Notes under the pieces: generated by a model | Told to the model about the DNA's origin: nothing | Database searches by the model: none | What the model saw: only the letters and a program-made list of their open reading frames with translations | From: Lactobacillus sp. YT155 | GTDB taxonomy: Bacteria; Bacillota; Bacilli; Lactobacillales; Lactobacillaceae | Length of the DNA: 64,000 nucleotides | Direction of reading: 5' to 3' | NCBI RefSeq assembly: GCF_030504545.1 | Contig: NZ_JAUKWP010000001.1 | Span: 1 to 64,000, forward strand | Shown: positions 15,983 through 26,021 of the stretch, one piece after another | Layout of the letters: every line of letters begins with the position of its first letter | Position numbering within the stretch: position 1 is the first letter of the stretch | Translations under genes and position numbers: made by a program

Positions 15983-16751
15983 ATTTTCTTCTGGAATTGA
16001 AACCTTGATACATCAGAACACCTGCCGCTACAGATGCATTTAAGCTTTGGACATGTCCGACCATTGGAATCGTCAACATTTGATCCATTTGTTTTTTAAC
16101 TACTGGCGAAATTCCTTTTCCTTCGTTACCAATGACCAGTCCCACATTGCCTTTGGCATTCCAGTTAGTGAAATCTTCACCATTCATATCAGTTCCGAAG
16201 AACCACATGTTTTTCTCTTCTTTAAGTTTCTTAATCGTATTAACTAAGTTGGTTGCTCGAACTACTGGAACATGTTCGATTGCTCCAGTGGAAGTTTTGG
16301 CTACCACTGACGTTAACCCTGTCGCGCGATGCTTAGGAATGATAATTCCGTGGACACCAACTGCATCTGCTGTTCGCAAAATTGAACCTAAGTTATGAGG
16401 GTCCTCAATACTATCCAATACTAAGACAAACAAATCCTCATTCTTCTTACTTGCTAATTCATAAATATCTTCTAGTTGGGCATATTCATAAGCTGAAATA
16501 CTAGTGACAACACCTTGATGATTTCCGTTGTCAGTTAAGTTATCCAGTTTGTTCTTAGGCACCTCTTGAATTACTAATTTATTACCTTTAGCAGCTTTGA
16601 AGATTCTCGATAGTTGTTCACTATGAAGTTCTTTTTGTAAGAAAACTTTGTTTACTCTTTGACTTGCATCATCGCTATTTAGGATTTCCATAACAGCATG
16701 AATGCCAAAAATGAACTCAGCTGTTTCATCACGATTGATATCTTTTTCCAT
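15981..16751 (-). CDS. rlmB: 23S rRNA (guanosine2251-2'-O)-methyltransferase
   Basis: 256 residues. SpoU-type knotted methyltransferase with motifs LDSIEDPHNLGSILRTAD, VIGNEGKGIS and IPMVGHVQSLNASVAAGVL. An N-terminal substrate-binding domain (FGIHAVMEIL) is present. It methylates G2251 in the 23S P-loop. 18 bases after mrnC. Confidence 0.94.
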   Translation of the reverse strand: MEKDINRDETAEFIFGIHAVMEILNSDDASQRVNKVFLQKELHSEQLSRIFKAAKGNKLVIQEVPKNKLDNLTDNGNHQGVVTSISAYEYAQLEDIYELASKKNEDLFVLVLDSIEDPHNLGSILRTADAVGVHGIIIPKHRATGLTSVVAKTSTGAIEHVPVVRATNLVNTIKKLKEEKNMWFFGTDMNGEDFTNWNAKGNVGLVIGNEGKGISPVVKKQMDQMLTIPMVGHVQSLNASVAAGVLMYQGFNSRRK

Positions 16752-16769
16752 TTTCTCACCTAACTCTTT

Positions 16770-17183
16770 TTAATTTAAATGATAGTTCTTCGTTGCACCT
16801 GCTTCGACTTTTTCAATACACCAATTAGCTAGTTCATCAAGGCGATCATTTTGTTCCATTAATGATAAGTAGCCAAAGACCGCTTCAAACCCTGTTGACA
16901 TATGGTAAGTCACAATACTGGTATTCTTGGCCTTGGTATTCACGCGAGCGTTACGACCTCTTTTATAAACGGCCAATTCATCCTCAGTCAAAAAATCCTG
17001 CTCTTCCATGATCATGATTAAGGCTGCTTGAGCTTTTGCCGAAACATAGTTTGTAGCGTTTTTTTGAAGTGCGTTAACCTTAGTTATTCCCTTACTCAAC
17101 AAGTATTTTCGGATATACACTTCATACACCGCATCACCCAAGTAAGCTAAAGTTACTCCATTTAATTGTTCATATATATTCAT
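16770..17183 (-). CDS. mrnC: Mini-ribonuclease III
   Basis: 137 residues. RNase III catalytic domain only ([18 protein letters not shown] near residues 13-30, and [14 protein letters not shown]), with no dsRNA-binding domain. Mini-III matures 23S rRNA ends in Firmicutes. The start overlaps the cysS stop in TAATG, so translation is coupled. Confidence 0.94.
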   Translation of the reverse strand: MNIYEQLNGVTLAYLGDAVYEVYIRKYLLSKGITKVNALQKNATNYVSAKAQAALIMIMEEQDFLTEDELAVYKRGRNARVNTKAKNTSIVTYHMSTGFEAVFGYLSLMEQNDRLDELANWCIEKVEAGATKNYHLN

Positions 17184-18598
17184 TAATTTTCTTCCTTGTG
17201 ATAACGAGTTCCATTGGGAGTATCTTCAAGAATAATTCCTTGTGCCTTTAATTCATCACGAATTCGATCACTCTCAGCAAAATTTTTATTTGCTCTGGCA
17301 GCATCTCTAGCTGTAATCATTTCTTTAATTTGCGCATCTACATCACTTGCTTCAGTCAACTCAATTCCAAAGACCCCAGTCAAGTCTAATAGTGTTTCCT
17401 TCAAGAATTCTAAGTCCCCAACAGCAACTTTGTTTTCTTCAAGATAATTATTGATAATTTTCACTAAATCATAGATAGCAGTGATTCCGTTTTGCACATT
17501 GAAGTCGTCATCCATACTTTCGACAAATGCCGACTTAATATCACCAACACTGGTTTTTAGTTCCGGATTCTCAGAACTATCATTAGTGTCGTTTTGTAGA
17601 CGATAATTTAAATTATTAAAACTAGTTTTAATACGATTTAAGTTTGTTTTGGCATCCTCAATGTTCTCATCAGTATACTGCAAAGGACGACGATAGTGAG
17701 TTGTGGCCATAAAGAAACGAATTACTTGAGGATTAACGGTCTTAATCAATTCATGAACCGTAATGAAGTTTCCCAACGACTTGCTCATTTTCTCCGCATC
17801 TGCACCAACAGTGACAAATCCATTATGCATCCAATAATTGGCAAACTTCTGTCCGGTCTTAGCTTCACTTTGAGCAATTTCATTTTCATGATGAGGGAAT
17901 TCCAAATCCTGTCCGCCACCATGAATATCGAAATTATCACCCAATAAATCCGTTGACATTACTGAACATTCTATATGCCAACCCGGACGCCCTTTCCCCC
18001 AAGGAGAATCCCAACTAATTTCTTCTGGCTTAGCTGCTTTCCAGAGAGCAAAATCAATGGGATCTTCTTTGATTTTTAATTCTGAGGAAGTAACATGTTG
18101 GCTCGCACCTTCTTCAAGGTCATCAATATTTTGTCCAGAAAGTTCTCCATAATTAGCGAACTTTCGGGCACGATAATAAACATCCCCATTAACTTCATAG
18201 GCATAATCTTTGGCAATTAAGTCAGCAATAAAATCGATTATCTTAGGAATATATTGAGTAGCACGTGGATTCTTCGTCGCTGGTTGAACATTCAAAGCCT
18301 GAGTATCTTCCATGAAAGCAGCAATATATTTATCGGCTAATTCAGGCACAGTAATTCCGTCAGCTTTTGCTTGTTTAATCATTTTGTCATCAACATCAGT
18401 GAAGTTAGAAATATAGTTCACTTGATATCCACGATATTCAAAATAACGACGGATGGTATCAAAGGCTACCACTGACCGAGCATTTCCAATGTGGATGTAG
18501 TTATAAACAGTAGGACCACAGACATACATTGACACTTGATTAGCAACTTTAGGAACAAAGCGTTCAATTTGATTGGTCATTGTATTGTAGATTTTCAT
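17183..18598 (-). CDS. cysS: Cysteinyl-tRNA synthetase
   Basis: 471 residues. Class I synthetase with the HIGNAR form of the HIGH motif (residues 36-41), zinc-binding C28/C209/H234 region ([21 protein letters not shown]) and KMSKS near residue 268. Ribosome site AGGAGG. No T-box leader seen upstream. Confidence 0.97.
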   Translation of the reverse strand: MKIYNTMTNQIERFVPKVANQVSMYVCGPTVYNYIHIGNARSVVAFDTIRRYFEYRGYQVNYISNFTDVDDKMIKQAKADGITVPELADKYIAAFMEDTQALNVQPATKNPRATQYIPKIIDFIADLIAKDYAYEVNGDVYYRARKFANYGELSGQNIDDLEEGASQHVTSSELKIKEDPIDFALWKAAKPEEISWDSPWGKGRPGWHIECSVMSTDLLGDNFDIHGGGQDLEFPHHENEIAQSEAKTGQKFANYWMHNGFVTVGADAEKMSKSLGNFITVHELIKTVNPQVIRFFMATTHYRRPLQYTDENIEDAKTNLNRIKTSFNNLNYRLQNDTNDSSENPELKTSVGDIKSAFVESMDDDFNVQNGITAIYDLVKIINNYLEENKVAVGDLEFLKETLLDLTGVFGIELTEASDVDAQIKEMITARDAARANKNFAESDRIRDELKAQGIILEDTPNGTRYHKEEN

Positions 18599-18708
18599 TA
18601 ACGGTCCTCCTAGACTTGATTCAATGGTTATATTCTAACAAAAAAAACTAGAATTATCTTTGTAAACTTAATCATAAGTTTAAACCGTACTATAAAAGAA
18701 CAAAATAA

Positions 18709-18740
18709 AAAGAGTGACTTCTAAGAAGTCACTCTTTTTT
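18709..18740 (-). terminator. Terminator after gltX
   Basis: The 14-bp stem AAAGAGTGACTTCT / AGAAGTCACTCTTT with T runs on both sides separates gltX from cysS. Confidence 0.9.
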
Positions 18741-18748
18741 ATTACACT

Positions 18749-20230
18749 CTAAAATTGTCCTAATGTATGTTCCAAGTGTTTAATTGCTTTTTCTTTTCCT
18801 AGCAACTCAATTGCCTCTGCAATTCCTGGGCCATGCATTGATTGAGTAGTAGCAATTCTAACAGGCATAAATAACTTACGTCCCTTAACGCCACTTTCTT
18901 CTTTTGTATCATTAATTGCTTGCATAATTTGAGGTGCGGTAAATCTTTCTAATTCACTCAATTTTGTCTTGAAAATTTCTAGCATTGGTTTAGCATCATC
19001 TGCCACCAATTCATCAAGTGCTTCTTGACTGAGAGCTTCTGGTTCTTTCAAGAAGATTGATCCAAATTCTGACATTTGAGCTGTGTAACTCATTTGTTCA
19101 GTGAAGAGACTTACCATTTGGCGAATCCATTGAATGGTTTTAGCATCTGGATTCTTTTCAACTAAGCCATCATTAATCAAATCATTCAATGACAAGTCAG
19201 TTAAGGTACTCAAGTCAGTCTTTCTAACATATTGGTTATTGACCCACTCAAGTTTCTTTTGATCAAATTTCGCCGGTGACTTACTCAAACGTTTTTCATC
19301 AAACATCTTGATTAGTTCTTTACGGTTGAATATTTCATCTTCTCCCACTGGAGACCAACCTAGTAAAGCGATGAAGTTAAACATTGCATCTGGCAAATAT
19401 CCTAATTCTTTATACTGTTCAATGAATTGAAGAATTGATTCATCACGCTTACTCAACTTCTTACCAGTTTCAGTATTGATGATAAGTGTCATATGACCAA
19501 ACTTAGGTGCTTGCCAACCGAATGCTTCATAAATCATCAATTGCTTAGGTGTGTTAGCAATATGATCATCACCACGAAGGACATGAGTGATTTCCATTAA
19601 ATGGTCATCAATTACTACCGCAAAGTTATAAGTAGGCATTCCATCACGTTTTTGGATAACCCAATCGCCACCGATAGTATCAGAATCGAAACTGATATTT
19701 CCTTTAACAATGTCGTCAAATTCATAAACAGTGTCAGCAGGAATTCTAAAACGAATTACTGGAGTGATACCAGCGGCTTTTTTCTCAGCTTGAACTTTAG
19801 CAATTTCATCATCACTCATACCAGCGTATTCATATTCGTAGTGAGGCATTTCGCTACGAGCTTTTTGTTCTTCACGCATGGCTTCAAGTTCATCTTCGGT
19901 CAGATAAGATTCATATGCCAAACCACGTTCCAATAATTCATTGATGTATTTAACATAGATATCTTTTCTTTCTGATTGACGATATGGTCCGAAGTCTCCA
20001 CCAACATCTGGACCTTCATCCCAATCCATTCCCAACCATTTAAGGTTTTCCAGTTGAGATTTTTCTCCATCAGTTACGTTTCTCTTTGTATCAGTATCCT
20101 CAATTCGAATAATGAACTTGCCCTTGTTATGACGAGCAAATAAATAGTTGAATAATGCAGTACGTGCATTACCTATATGTAAATGTCCTGTTGGACTAGG
20201 TGCATATCTTACTCTAATTTTGTCAGTCAA
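18749..20230 (-). CDS. gltX: Glutamyl-tRNA synthetase
   Basis: 493 residues. HIGH-type motif [16 protein letters not shown] at residues 11-26 and KLSKRD near residue 257. In organisms lacking GlnRS this enzyme also charges tRNA-Gln for later amidation; that cannot be decided from this window. Follows yacL by 18 bases. Confidence 0.97.
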   Translation of the reverse strand: MTDKIRVRYAPSPTGHLHIGNARTALFNYLFARHNKGKFIIRIEDTDTKRNVTDGEKSQLENLKWLGMDWDEGPDVGGDFGPYRQSERKDIYVKYINELLERGLAYESYLTEDELEAMREEQKARSEMPHYEYEYAGMSDDEIAKVQAEKKAAGITPVIRFRIPADTVYEFDDIVKGNISFDSDTIGGDWVIQKRDGMPTYNFAVVIDDHLMEITHVLRGDDHIANTPKQLMIYEAFGWQAPKFGHMTLIINTETGKKLSKRDESILQFIEQYKELGYLPDAMFNFIALLGWSPVGEDEIFNRKELIKMFDEKRLSKSPAKFDQKKLEWVNNQYVRKTDLSTLTDLSLNDLINDGLVEKNPDAKTIQWIRQMVSLFTEQMSYTAQMSEFGSIFLKEPEALSQEALDELVADDAKPMLEIFKTKLSELERFTAPQIMQAINDTKEESGVKGRKLFMPVRIATTQSMHGPGIAEAIELLGKEKAIKHLEHTLGQF

Positions 20231-20248
20231 AATTAATACTTCCCTTAT

Positions 20249-21385
20249 TTATTTTTTATTGTTCTTTTGATTGTCGTCTTTTTTCCCGTTAATACCTTTA
20301 GTTGAATGTTTTGGTTTCGCAAAAATCATTCTACCAGCATCCGTTTGCAAAGCACTGGTTACAATTACTTCTAATTCTTTATCAATAAAGAATTTACCGT
20401 CTTCAACTACGACCATGGTTCCATCTTCAAGATACGCCACACCTTGTTGACGTTCGGTACCTTCTTTAATAACTGTAACTTTCATTTCCTCACCAGGAAT
20501 AACCGTTGGCTTCAAGGTTCTAGCTAATTCGTTAATATTCAGAACTGGAACTTTTTGGAATTCACTAACTTTATTTAAGTTGTAGTCGTTAGTAATAACG
20601 ATACCATCAATTGTTTTAGCTAATTTCAAGAGTTTCATATCAACTTCAGCAATGGTATCGAAGTCACCTTCATAGCTCTCCATATTGATAGTTTTATCAG
20701 CACGCATTGTATTTAAGATATCTAATCCCCGACGTCCACGTTCACGTTTGAGCGCATCGGTTGAATCAGAAATCAATTGTAATTCATGCACCACAAAGTT
20801 AGGTACTAAGATAGTTCCTTCAAGAAAACCGGTTTTAGCAATCGCATAAATTCGACCGTCGATAATCACCGAAGTATCAAGAATCTTGTATTGATAGAAG
20901 TCTTTCTTCTCTACAGGCTTGATGATTTCGCCAACATCTTCACTTTCGGTTTTTTTACGACTTGTGAATGCTTTGGTCAAATCACCAATTCTTCTTGTTC
21001 CCACTCGGAATCCTAAGTATCCAAAAGTTACCATTAAGATGACTGGAATAGCGATACTAAAGATAGGACCTCTCAGACTGTACAAAGGAATTGAAATAAT
21101 GTTAGCTAAAACTAAACCAACAATTAATCCCAATATTCCAAACACTAAATAACTGGTACTTAATTCGTTTAATCGCTTTTCCACGCGATCGACAATACTG
21201 ATGATAGGATTGGTAATAATCAATGAAATCAAATAAAAAATGATGGCTCCAATAAGTGCGTTGACGATTCCAAGATTTAGCCATGTGTATGTTAAGTTAA
21301 ATTGCATCCATAGTAATGGTAGAACTGCAGCTCCAATACCAATTCCTACAAAGACTGTCAAAATTCTAATAACACGTTTTTTCAT
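20249..21385 (-). CDS. yacL: PIN/TRAM-domain membrane protein YacL
   Basis: 378 residues. Four predicted membrane segments (about residues 7-135), a PIN nuclease-like domain starting ILDTSVIIDGRIY (about 168) with acidic residues for metal, and a TRAM domain at the C-terminus (EGTERQQGVAYLEDGTMVVVE). Function poorly known; sits between radA and gltX as in Bacillus. Confidence 0.93.
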   Translation of the reverse strand: MKKRVIRILTVFVGIGIGAAVLPLLWMQFNLTYTWLNLGIVNALIGAIIFYLISLIITNPIISIVDRVEKRLNELSTSYLVFGILGLIVGLVLANIISIPLYSLRGPIFSIAIPVILMVTFGYLGFRVGTRRIGDLTKAFTSRKKTESEDVGEIIKPVEKKDFYQYKILDTSVIIDGRIYAIAKTGFLEGTILVPNFVVHELQLISDSTDALKRERGRRGLDILNTMRADKTINMESYEGDFDTIAEVDMKLLKLAKTIDGIVITNDYNLNKVSEFQKVPVLNINELARTLKPTVIPGEEMKVTVIKEGTERQQGVAYLEDGTMVVVEDGKFFIDKELEVIVTSALQTDAGRMIFAKPKHSTKGINGKKDDNQKNNKK

Positions 21386-21406
21386 CTAATATTGTCCTCC
21401 TTTCTT

Positions 21407-22780
21407 TTAAAATATTTTTTTAATAGCTTCTGCAATGGTGCTTACACCAATAATTTCAATTTTAGTATTAGGACTCCATTTATTCAAATTATTTTTAGGA
21501 ATCATAATCTTTTCAAAACCAAGTTTTTCTGCTTCGGCAACTCGTTGAGAAATTCGATCAACACTTCTAATTTCTCCAGTCAATCCAACTTCGCCGACAA
21601 AACAGGTTGATGAGGCAATACCCTGATTTTTATAACTAGAAACAATTGACATCGCTATAGCCAAATCAATTGCCGGTTCATCTAATCTCACACCACCAGT
21701 TGCCTTCAAATATGCATCTTGGTTTTGTAATAAGATATTAGCACGTTTTTCTAAAACTGCCATGATTAAGGCTACTTTGTTACTATCCAATCCCGAAGCT
21801 GTTCTTTTAGCATTGCCAAAGACTGTTGGACTAATCAAGGCCTGAACTTCAACTAAGATCGGACGAGTTCCTTCCATAGAAACCACTACTGCTGAACCGT
21901 TAGCATCTGCTAAACGCTCTTCTAAGAAAATCTCTGAAGGATTATCAACTTGAGCTAACCCTTCTTCTTGCATTTCAAAAACACCAATTTCATTAGTTGA
22001 ACCAAAACGATTCTTCACCGAACGTAAAATTCGATAACTCTGATGATTGTCACCTTCAAAATACAAAACAGTGTCAACCATGTGTTCCAAAACTTTTGGT
22101 CCAGCAATCGCTCCACCTTTAGTAACATGTCCAACAACAAACACGGTAATGTTTTGTTGTTTAGCAATATTCATTAATTCAGCAGTTACCTCCCGAATCT
22201 GCGAAACGCTCCCAACAGCTGAGGTAATTTCTGGTTCATCCATCGTTTGAACCGAATCAATAATTAGATAATCAGGATTGAGGTCATTAATTGCATTTCT
22301 GATTTCAGACATATCGGTTTGTGGATAGATATAAAGATTATCACCACTAACCTCTAGCCGATCTGCACGCATTTTAATTTGTGAAGCGCTCTCTTCACCA
22401 GACACATACAAGACTGTCCCACCAGTCTGTTGAAGTTGCCCTGATACTTGTAGTAAGAGCGTTGACTTTCCAATACCAGGATCGCCACCAATCAACACTA
22501 AAGAACCCGGAACAATTCCGCCTCCAAGGACACGGTTTAATTCCGACATACCAGTCTTAACTCGAGTTTCTTCTTGGAAAGTTACTTTTGTAATTGGCTC
22601 GGGTTCAATATTTTTCGAATTTTCTCTACGACTTGGCGTTGCCTTTGTGCTTAATGTTTCATCTTGAATTCGTTCTTCAACTAATTGATTCCAAGCACCA
22701 CAATTAGGACAACGTCCGAGATATTTGGGTGAAACATAACCACAATTTTGACAAACAAATTGGGTTTTAACTTTGGCCAA
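21407..22780 (-). CDS. radA: DNA repair protein RadA
   Basis: 457 residues. N-terminal C4 zinc finger ([18 protein letters not shown], residues 10-27), RecA-like core with Walker [11 protein letters not shown], the RadA-specific KNRFGS motif and a C-terminal Lon-like domain. It helps branch migration in recombination. 15 bases after dut. Confidence 0.97.
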   Translation of the reverse strand: MAKVKTQFVCQNCGYVSPKYLGRCPNCGAWNQLVEERIQDETLSTKATPSRRENSKNIEPEPITKVTFQEETRVKTGMSELNRVLGGGIVPGSLVLIGGDPGIGKSTLLLQVSGQLQQTGGTVLYVSGEESASQIKMRADRLEVSGDNLYIYPQTDMSEIRNAINDLNPDYLIIDSVQTMDEPEITSAVGSVSQIREVTAELMNIAKQQNITVFVVGHVTKGGAIAGPKVLEHMVDTVLYFEGDNHQSYRILRSVKNRFGSTNEIGVFEMQEEGLAQVDNPSEIFLEERLADANGSAVVVSMEGTRPILVEVQALISPTVFGNAKRTASGLDSNKVALIMAVLEKRANILLQNQDAYLKATGGVRLDEPAIDLAIAMSIVSSYKNQGIASSTCFVGEVGLTGEIRSVDRISQRVAEAEKLGFEKIMIPKNNLNKWSPNTKIEIIGVSTIAEAIKKIF

Positions 22781-22794
22781 AAAGATTCCTCCTA

Positions 22795-23334
22795 TTAATT
22801 ACCAGATGATCCGAAACCACCATCACGAGTAGTTACACCACCAGCATCATCATCTGTTTTTAGATATGTTGTAAAAATACCTTGAGCAATTCGTTCACCT
22901 TTTTTCAAATGAACATCGAATGGGAAGTAATTGGCCATTTGTACAAAAATTTCCCCTTCATTCTTATCATTATTGTAGTAATCGGCATCAATGATTCCCA
23001 TTGAATTAGGAAGCACTAATCCTCTTTTTAAAGGGCTGCTAGAGCGACTAACTAACATTAAAACTTCGTCTTCTTGCATGTATGCTTTTAGTCCTGTTGG
23101 TACTAGGACTGGTTTTAATTCTTTTTGAGCTTCTTCTTTGATCTTTTCATCCTTAAAGATTGCAGTCTGAGCTGAGTAAATGAATTGAGCAACTTTGCTT
23201 TTCCAAATTGAAGGAACAACAAAATCTTCTGCACATTCAATATCATAACCAGCTGCTGCCTTGGTTTGTCTCACTGGCAAATTAATTCCAGCATCTTGGA
23301 ACTTTGAAACGACTTCAAAACCTCTTTTTTTCAT
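22795..23334 (-). CDS. dut: dUTP diphosphatase
   Basis: 179 residues, trimeric dUTPase motifs: [28 protein letters not shown] and the C-terminal [10 protein letters not shown] 30-residue insertion rich in Lys and Glu (about residues 45-80) is longer than in E. coli and is seen in related lactobacilli and phage enzymes. It removes dUTP and provides dUMP. First gene of dut-radA-yacL-gltX. Confidence 0.92.
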   Translation of the reverse strand: MKKRGFEVVSKFQDAGINLPVRQTKAAAGYDIECAEDFVVPSIWKSKVAQFIYSAQTAIFKDEKIKEEAQKELKPVLVPTGLKAYMQEDEVLMLVSRSSSPLKRGLVLPNSMGIIDADYYNNDKNEGEIFVQMANYFPFDVHLKKGERIAQGIFTTYLKTDDDAGGVTTRDGGFGSSGN

Positions 23335-23472
23335 AAATTAGACTCTCCTAAATATATTGTTTAAATGATACCATTTTTTAGATTTTATTTCGTCATTTAT
23401 CAAATGACTTTTTAAATTATTTTAGTTACTATTAATAAGTACGCAATTAAAAATAGAAACGAGGCAATCAAA

Positions 23473-23796
23473 ATGAATTTTGATGAACAGAATCATCGTT
23501 TTTATATAGAAGAAAATGATCAGTTAATCGGTGAAATTACTTTTACACCGATTAATGATAGTAACGTCATTAGTATTGATCATACTTTTGTTGAAGAAGA
23601 CCATCGTGGTCATGGACTGGCACGTCAGCTTGTGCAAACTGTTATTGATTATGCCAAGGAAAACAATCTCAAGATCTTGCCAATTTGTCCTTATGCAAAG
23701 AAGGTTTTCGACAACGAACCAGATATTCGTGATATTTTAGAATCTAAATACTTACAAAACTTAACTAATAAGGAGCTCAATCATGGATCAAAATGA
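23473..23796 (+). CDS. Small GNAT-type N-acetyltransferase (YidJ-like)
   Basis: 107 residues. Compact GNAT fold with the acetyl-CoA loop [14 protein letters not shown] (about residues 37-50) and the CPYAKKVF end motif of the COG2388/NATD1 family. Substrate unknown. It overlaps rpiA by 14 bases, so the two are co-transcribed. Confidence 0.88.
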   Translation: MNFDEQNHRFYIEENDQLIGEITFTPINDSNVISIDHTFVEEDHRGHGLARQLVQTVIDYAKENNLKILPICPYAKKVFDNEPDIRDILESKYLQNLTNKELNHGSK

Positions 23797-24469
23797 ATTA
23801 AAAAAAGCTGCTGGTATTCGCTCAGTTGATTTTATTAAAGACGGAATGACTGTTGGACTTGGAACTGGATCAACTGTCTTCTTCATGGTCGAAGAACTTG
23901 GACGTCGCGTTCAGGAAGAAGGATTGAACGTTCAATGTGTCACAACTTCAGATCGCACATGGGATCAAGCAGTCAATCTAGGCATTAAGATGTTAGATGT
24001 GAATGACGTCGACCATATCGATATAACGATTGATGGAGCGGATGAAATTGACGACAATTATCAAGGCATCAAAGGTGGCGGCGCCGCTCATTTAAAGGAG
24101 AAGATCGTTGCCTTGAATTCTAAACAAGTAGTATGGATTGTTGACCAAAGTAAAATCGTTCATACTTTAGGCAAATTCCCACTTCCTACTGAAGTCATTC
24201 CTTTTGGAAGTCAAAAAACTTTTGACCTATTAGAAAAAGAAGGACTTAGTCCTAAATTTAGAACTGATGACCAAGGTGAATTAGTGAAGACTGACTCCAA
24301 TAACTTGGTTATTGATTTGTACTTAAATGAAATCAAACATCCCCATTTACTCGCTAAATATCTAGATGGAATTACCGGCATTGTTGAACACGGACTCTTC
24401 CTCGACATGGTTAACACCGTTGTTATTGGTAATGAACAAGCTCCTAAAGTAATCGAAAACATTCGTTAA
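23783..24469 (+). CDS. rpiA: Ribose-5-phosphate isomerase A
   Basis: 228 residues. GLGTGSTV (residues 27-34), DGADEID (about 85-91) and [11 protein letters not shown] (about 98-108) are the active-site motifs. It interconverts ribose-5-P and ribulose-5-P in the pentose phosphate pathway. Its ribosome site (AAGGAG) lies inside the end of the preceding GNAT gene. Confidence 0.96.
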   Translation: MDQNELKKAAGIRSVDFIKDGMTVGLGTGSTVFFMVEELGRRVQEEGLNVQCVTTSDRTWDQAVNLGIKMLDVNDVDHIDITIDGADEIDDNYQGIKGGGAAHLKEKIVALNSKQVVWIVDQSKIVHTLGKFPLPTEVIPFGSQKTFDLLEKEGLSPKFRTDDQGELVKTDSNNLVIDLYLNEIKHPHLLAKYLDGITGIVEHGLFLDMVNTVVIGNEQAPKVIENIR

Positions 24470-24535
24470 AGATTAGATTTTTTTTAATAATAGGAGTATC
24501 ATGTCTTATTAATCAAGCAAATAAGGAGTGTACCT

Positions 24536-25870
24536 ATGGAAATAACAAATGAATTACTCAAACGTTTTGATAAAGACGTTCAAGAAACACCTGCTTCAGC
24601 AACACTTAAAAACGCTGTAGCAACTAACGGAATCAACAAATCAAGTGAAACACTGGCTTCAAAAATTGCTATGAATCCAACTTTTTCAGTTGAATTAGAA
24701 ACTGGTTCTGTAACTGATCAAATGAAATCAGGATTATGCTGGGTCTTCGCCGCACTTAATACCTTGCGTCACCCTCTTCAAGCAGATTTCAAAATTAAAG
24801 ACTTCGAATTATCACAAGGATATCTTCTATTTTGGGATAAATTGGAAAAATCTAATTTCTTCTTTGAAAATGTTTTGAACACTGCTGTATTACCAGTTGG
24901 TGATCGTAAAGTTGACTTCTTAATGACTACACCTCAACAAGATGGTGGCCAATGGGATATGATTTGTGCTTTAGTTGAGAAGTACGGTCTAGTTCCTAAG
25001 TCAGTAATGCCTGATACTTTCAGTCGTCAAAATTCATCCGAACTAAACGACGTTCTCAATAAGAAATTACGCAAAGATGCAATTGTTTTGAGAAAATTAG
25101 TAGCTGACAATGCTCCTGAAAGTGAAATCAATCAAGCTAAGGAAAACATGCTTAGTGAAGTTTATCGTATTTTGGTTTATACAGTTGGTACTCCTCCAAC
25201 AAGTTTTGATTGGTCATACCGTGATGACGATAAGAAATTCCATGAAGAGAAAAATATTACTCCGCAAGATTTCTTTAAAAAGTATATTAACTGGGACTTG
25301 AGCGACTATGTTTCATTAATTAACTCACCTACCGATGACAAACCTTACAATCATTTATATACAGTCGAAATGTTGGGCAATGTTGTTGGCGGTCGCCAAG
25401 TTAGACATTTAAACCTTGATATCGACACCTTCAAATCTCTAGCTATTAAACAATTAGAAGCCGGAGAATCAATCTGGTTCGGTAGTGATGTTGGACAAAG
25501 TTCAGATACAAAACTGGGAATCATGGATACAAAAATTCATGATATCAACGGACTATTTGCTGCTGACTTCCAAATGACAAAAGCTGAACGTCTTGATTAT
25601 GCTGAAAGTTTGATGACTCACGCAATGGTTATCACTGGAGTTAACCTTGAAGATGGCAAACCAACTAAATGGAAGGTTGAAAATTCTTGGGGTGAAAAAG
25701 TTGGAACAAAAGGATACTTTGTCATGAGTGATGATTGGTTTGATCAATACACTTATCAAATCGTTATTAATAAGAAGTATCTTCCTGAAAATCTTAAGAA
25801 GATTATTCAAGATGAATATGATCAACCTAAAGTTCTAGCTCCATGGGATCCAATGGGTGCACTTGCTTAA
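24536..25870 (+). CDS. pepC: Aminopeptidase C (C1 cysteine peptidase)
   Basis: 444 residues, usual length for PepC/bleomycin hydrolase. Catalytic Cys in SGLCWVFAALN (about residue 68), His in THAMVITGVN (about 361) and Asn in VENSWG (about 383). Cytoplasmic hexamer that trims N-terminal residues from peptides, part of the lactobacillar proteolytic system. AAGGAG ribosome site; single gene with its own terminator. Confidence 0.97.
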   Translation: MEITNELLKRFDKDVQETPASATLKNAVATNGINKSSETLASKIAMNPTFSVELETGSVTDQMKSGLCWVFAALNTLRHPLQADFKIKDFELSQGYLLFWDKLEKSNFFFENVLNTAVLPVGDRKVDFLMTTPQQDGGQWDMICALVEKYGLVPKSVMPDTFSRQNSSELNDVLNKKLRKDAIVLRKLVADNAPESEINQAKENMLSEVYRILVYTVGTPPTSFDWSYRDDDKKFHEEKNITPQDFFKKYINWDLSDYVSLINSPTDDKPYNHLYTVEMLGNVVGGRQVRHLNLDIDTFKSLAIKQLEAGESIWFGSDVGQSSDTKLGIMDTKIHDINGLFAADFQMTKAERLDYAESLMTHAMVITGVNLEDGKPTKWKVENSWGEKVGTKGYFVMSDDWFDQYTYQIVINKKYLPENLKKIIQDEYDQPKVLAPWDPMGALA

Positions 25871-25885
25871 TTTAAAAACCAAATA

Positions 25886-25923
25886 AAGAACACTTTTGAG
25901 TTAATTTTCTTAAAAGTGTTCTT
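25886..25923 (+). terminator. Terminator of pepC
   Basis: The stem AAGAACACTTTTGA / TTAAAAGTGTTCTT followed by TTTAATTT. Confidence 0.85.
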
Positions 25924-26021
25924 TTAATTTAGCCAAACAAAATAGTATTTTAATTGCTTTAATAACTAAATTAAACTGTTATAATAGCTCTTAGATAATT
26001 TATGAATAGCAAGGAAAAATT

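Noticed and set aside
18599-18708. T-box leader for cysS
   Set aside because: No specifier loop, AG box or T-box sequence seen; the region is short and holds only the gltX terminator and promoter space.
25924-26021. c-di-AMP (ydaO) riboswitch before kup
   Set aside because: Only about 98 bases lie between the pepC terminator and kup, and none of the conserved ydaO blocks are visible.
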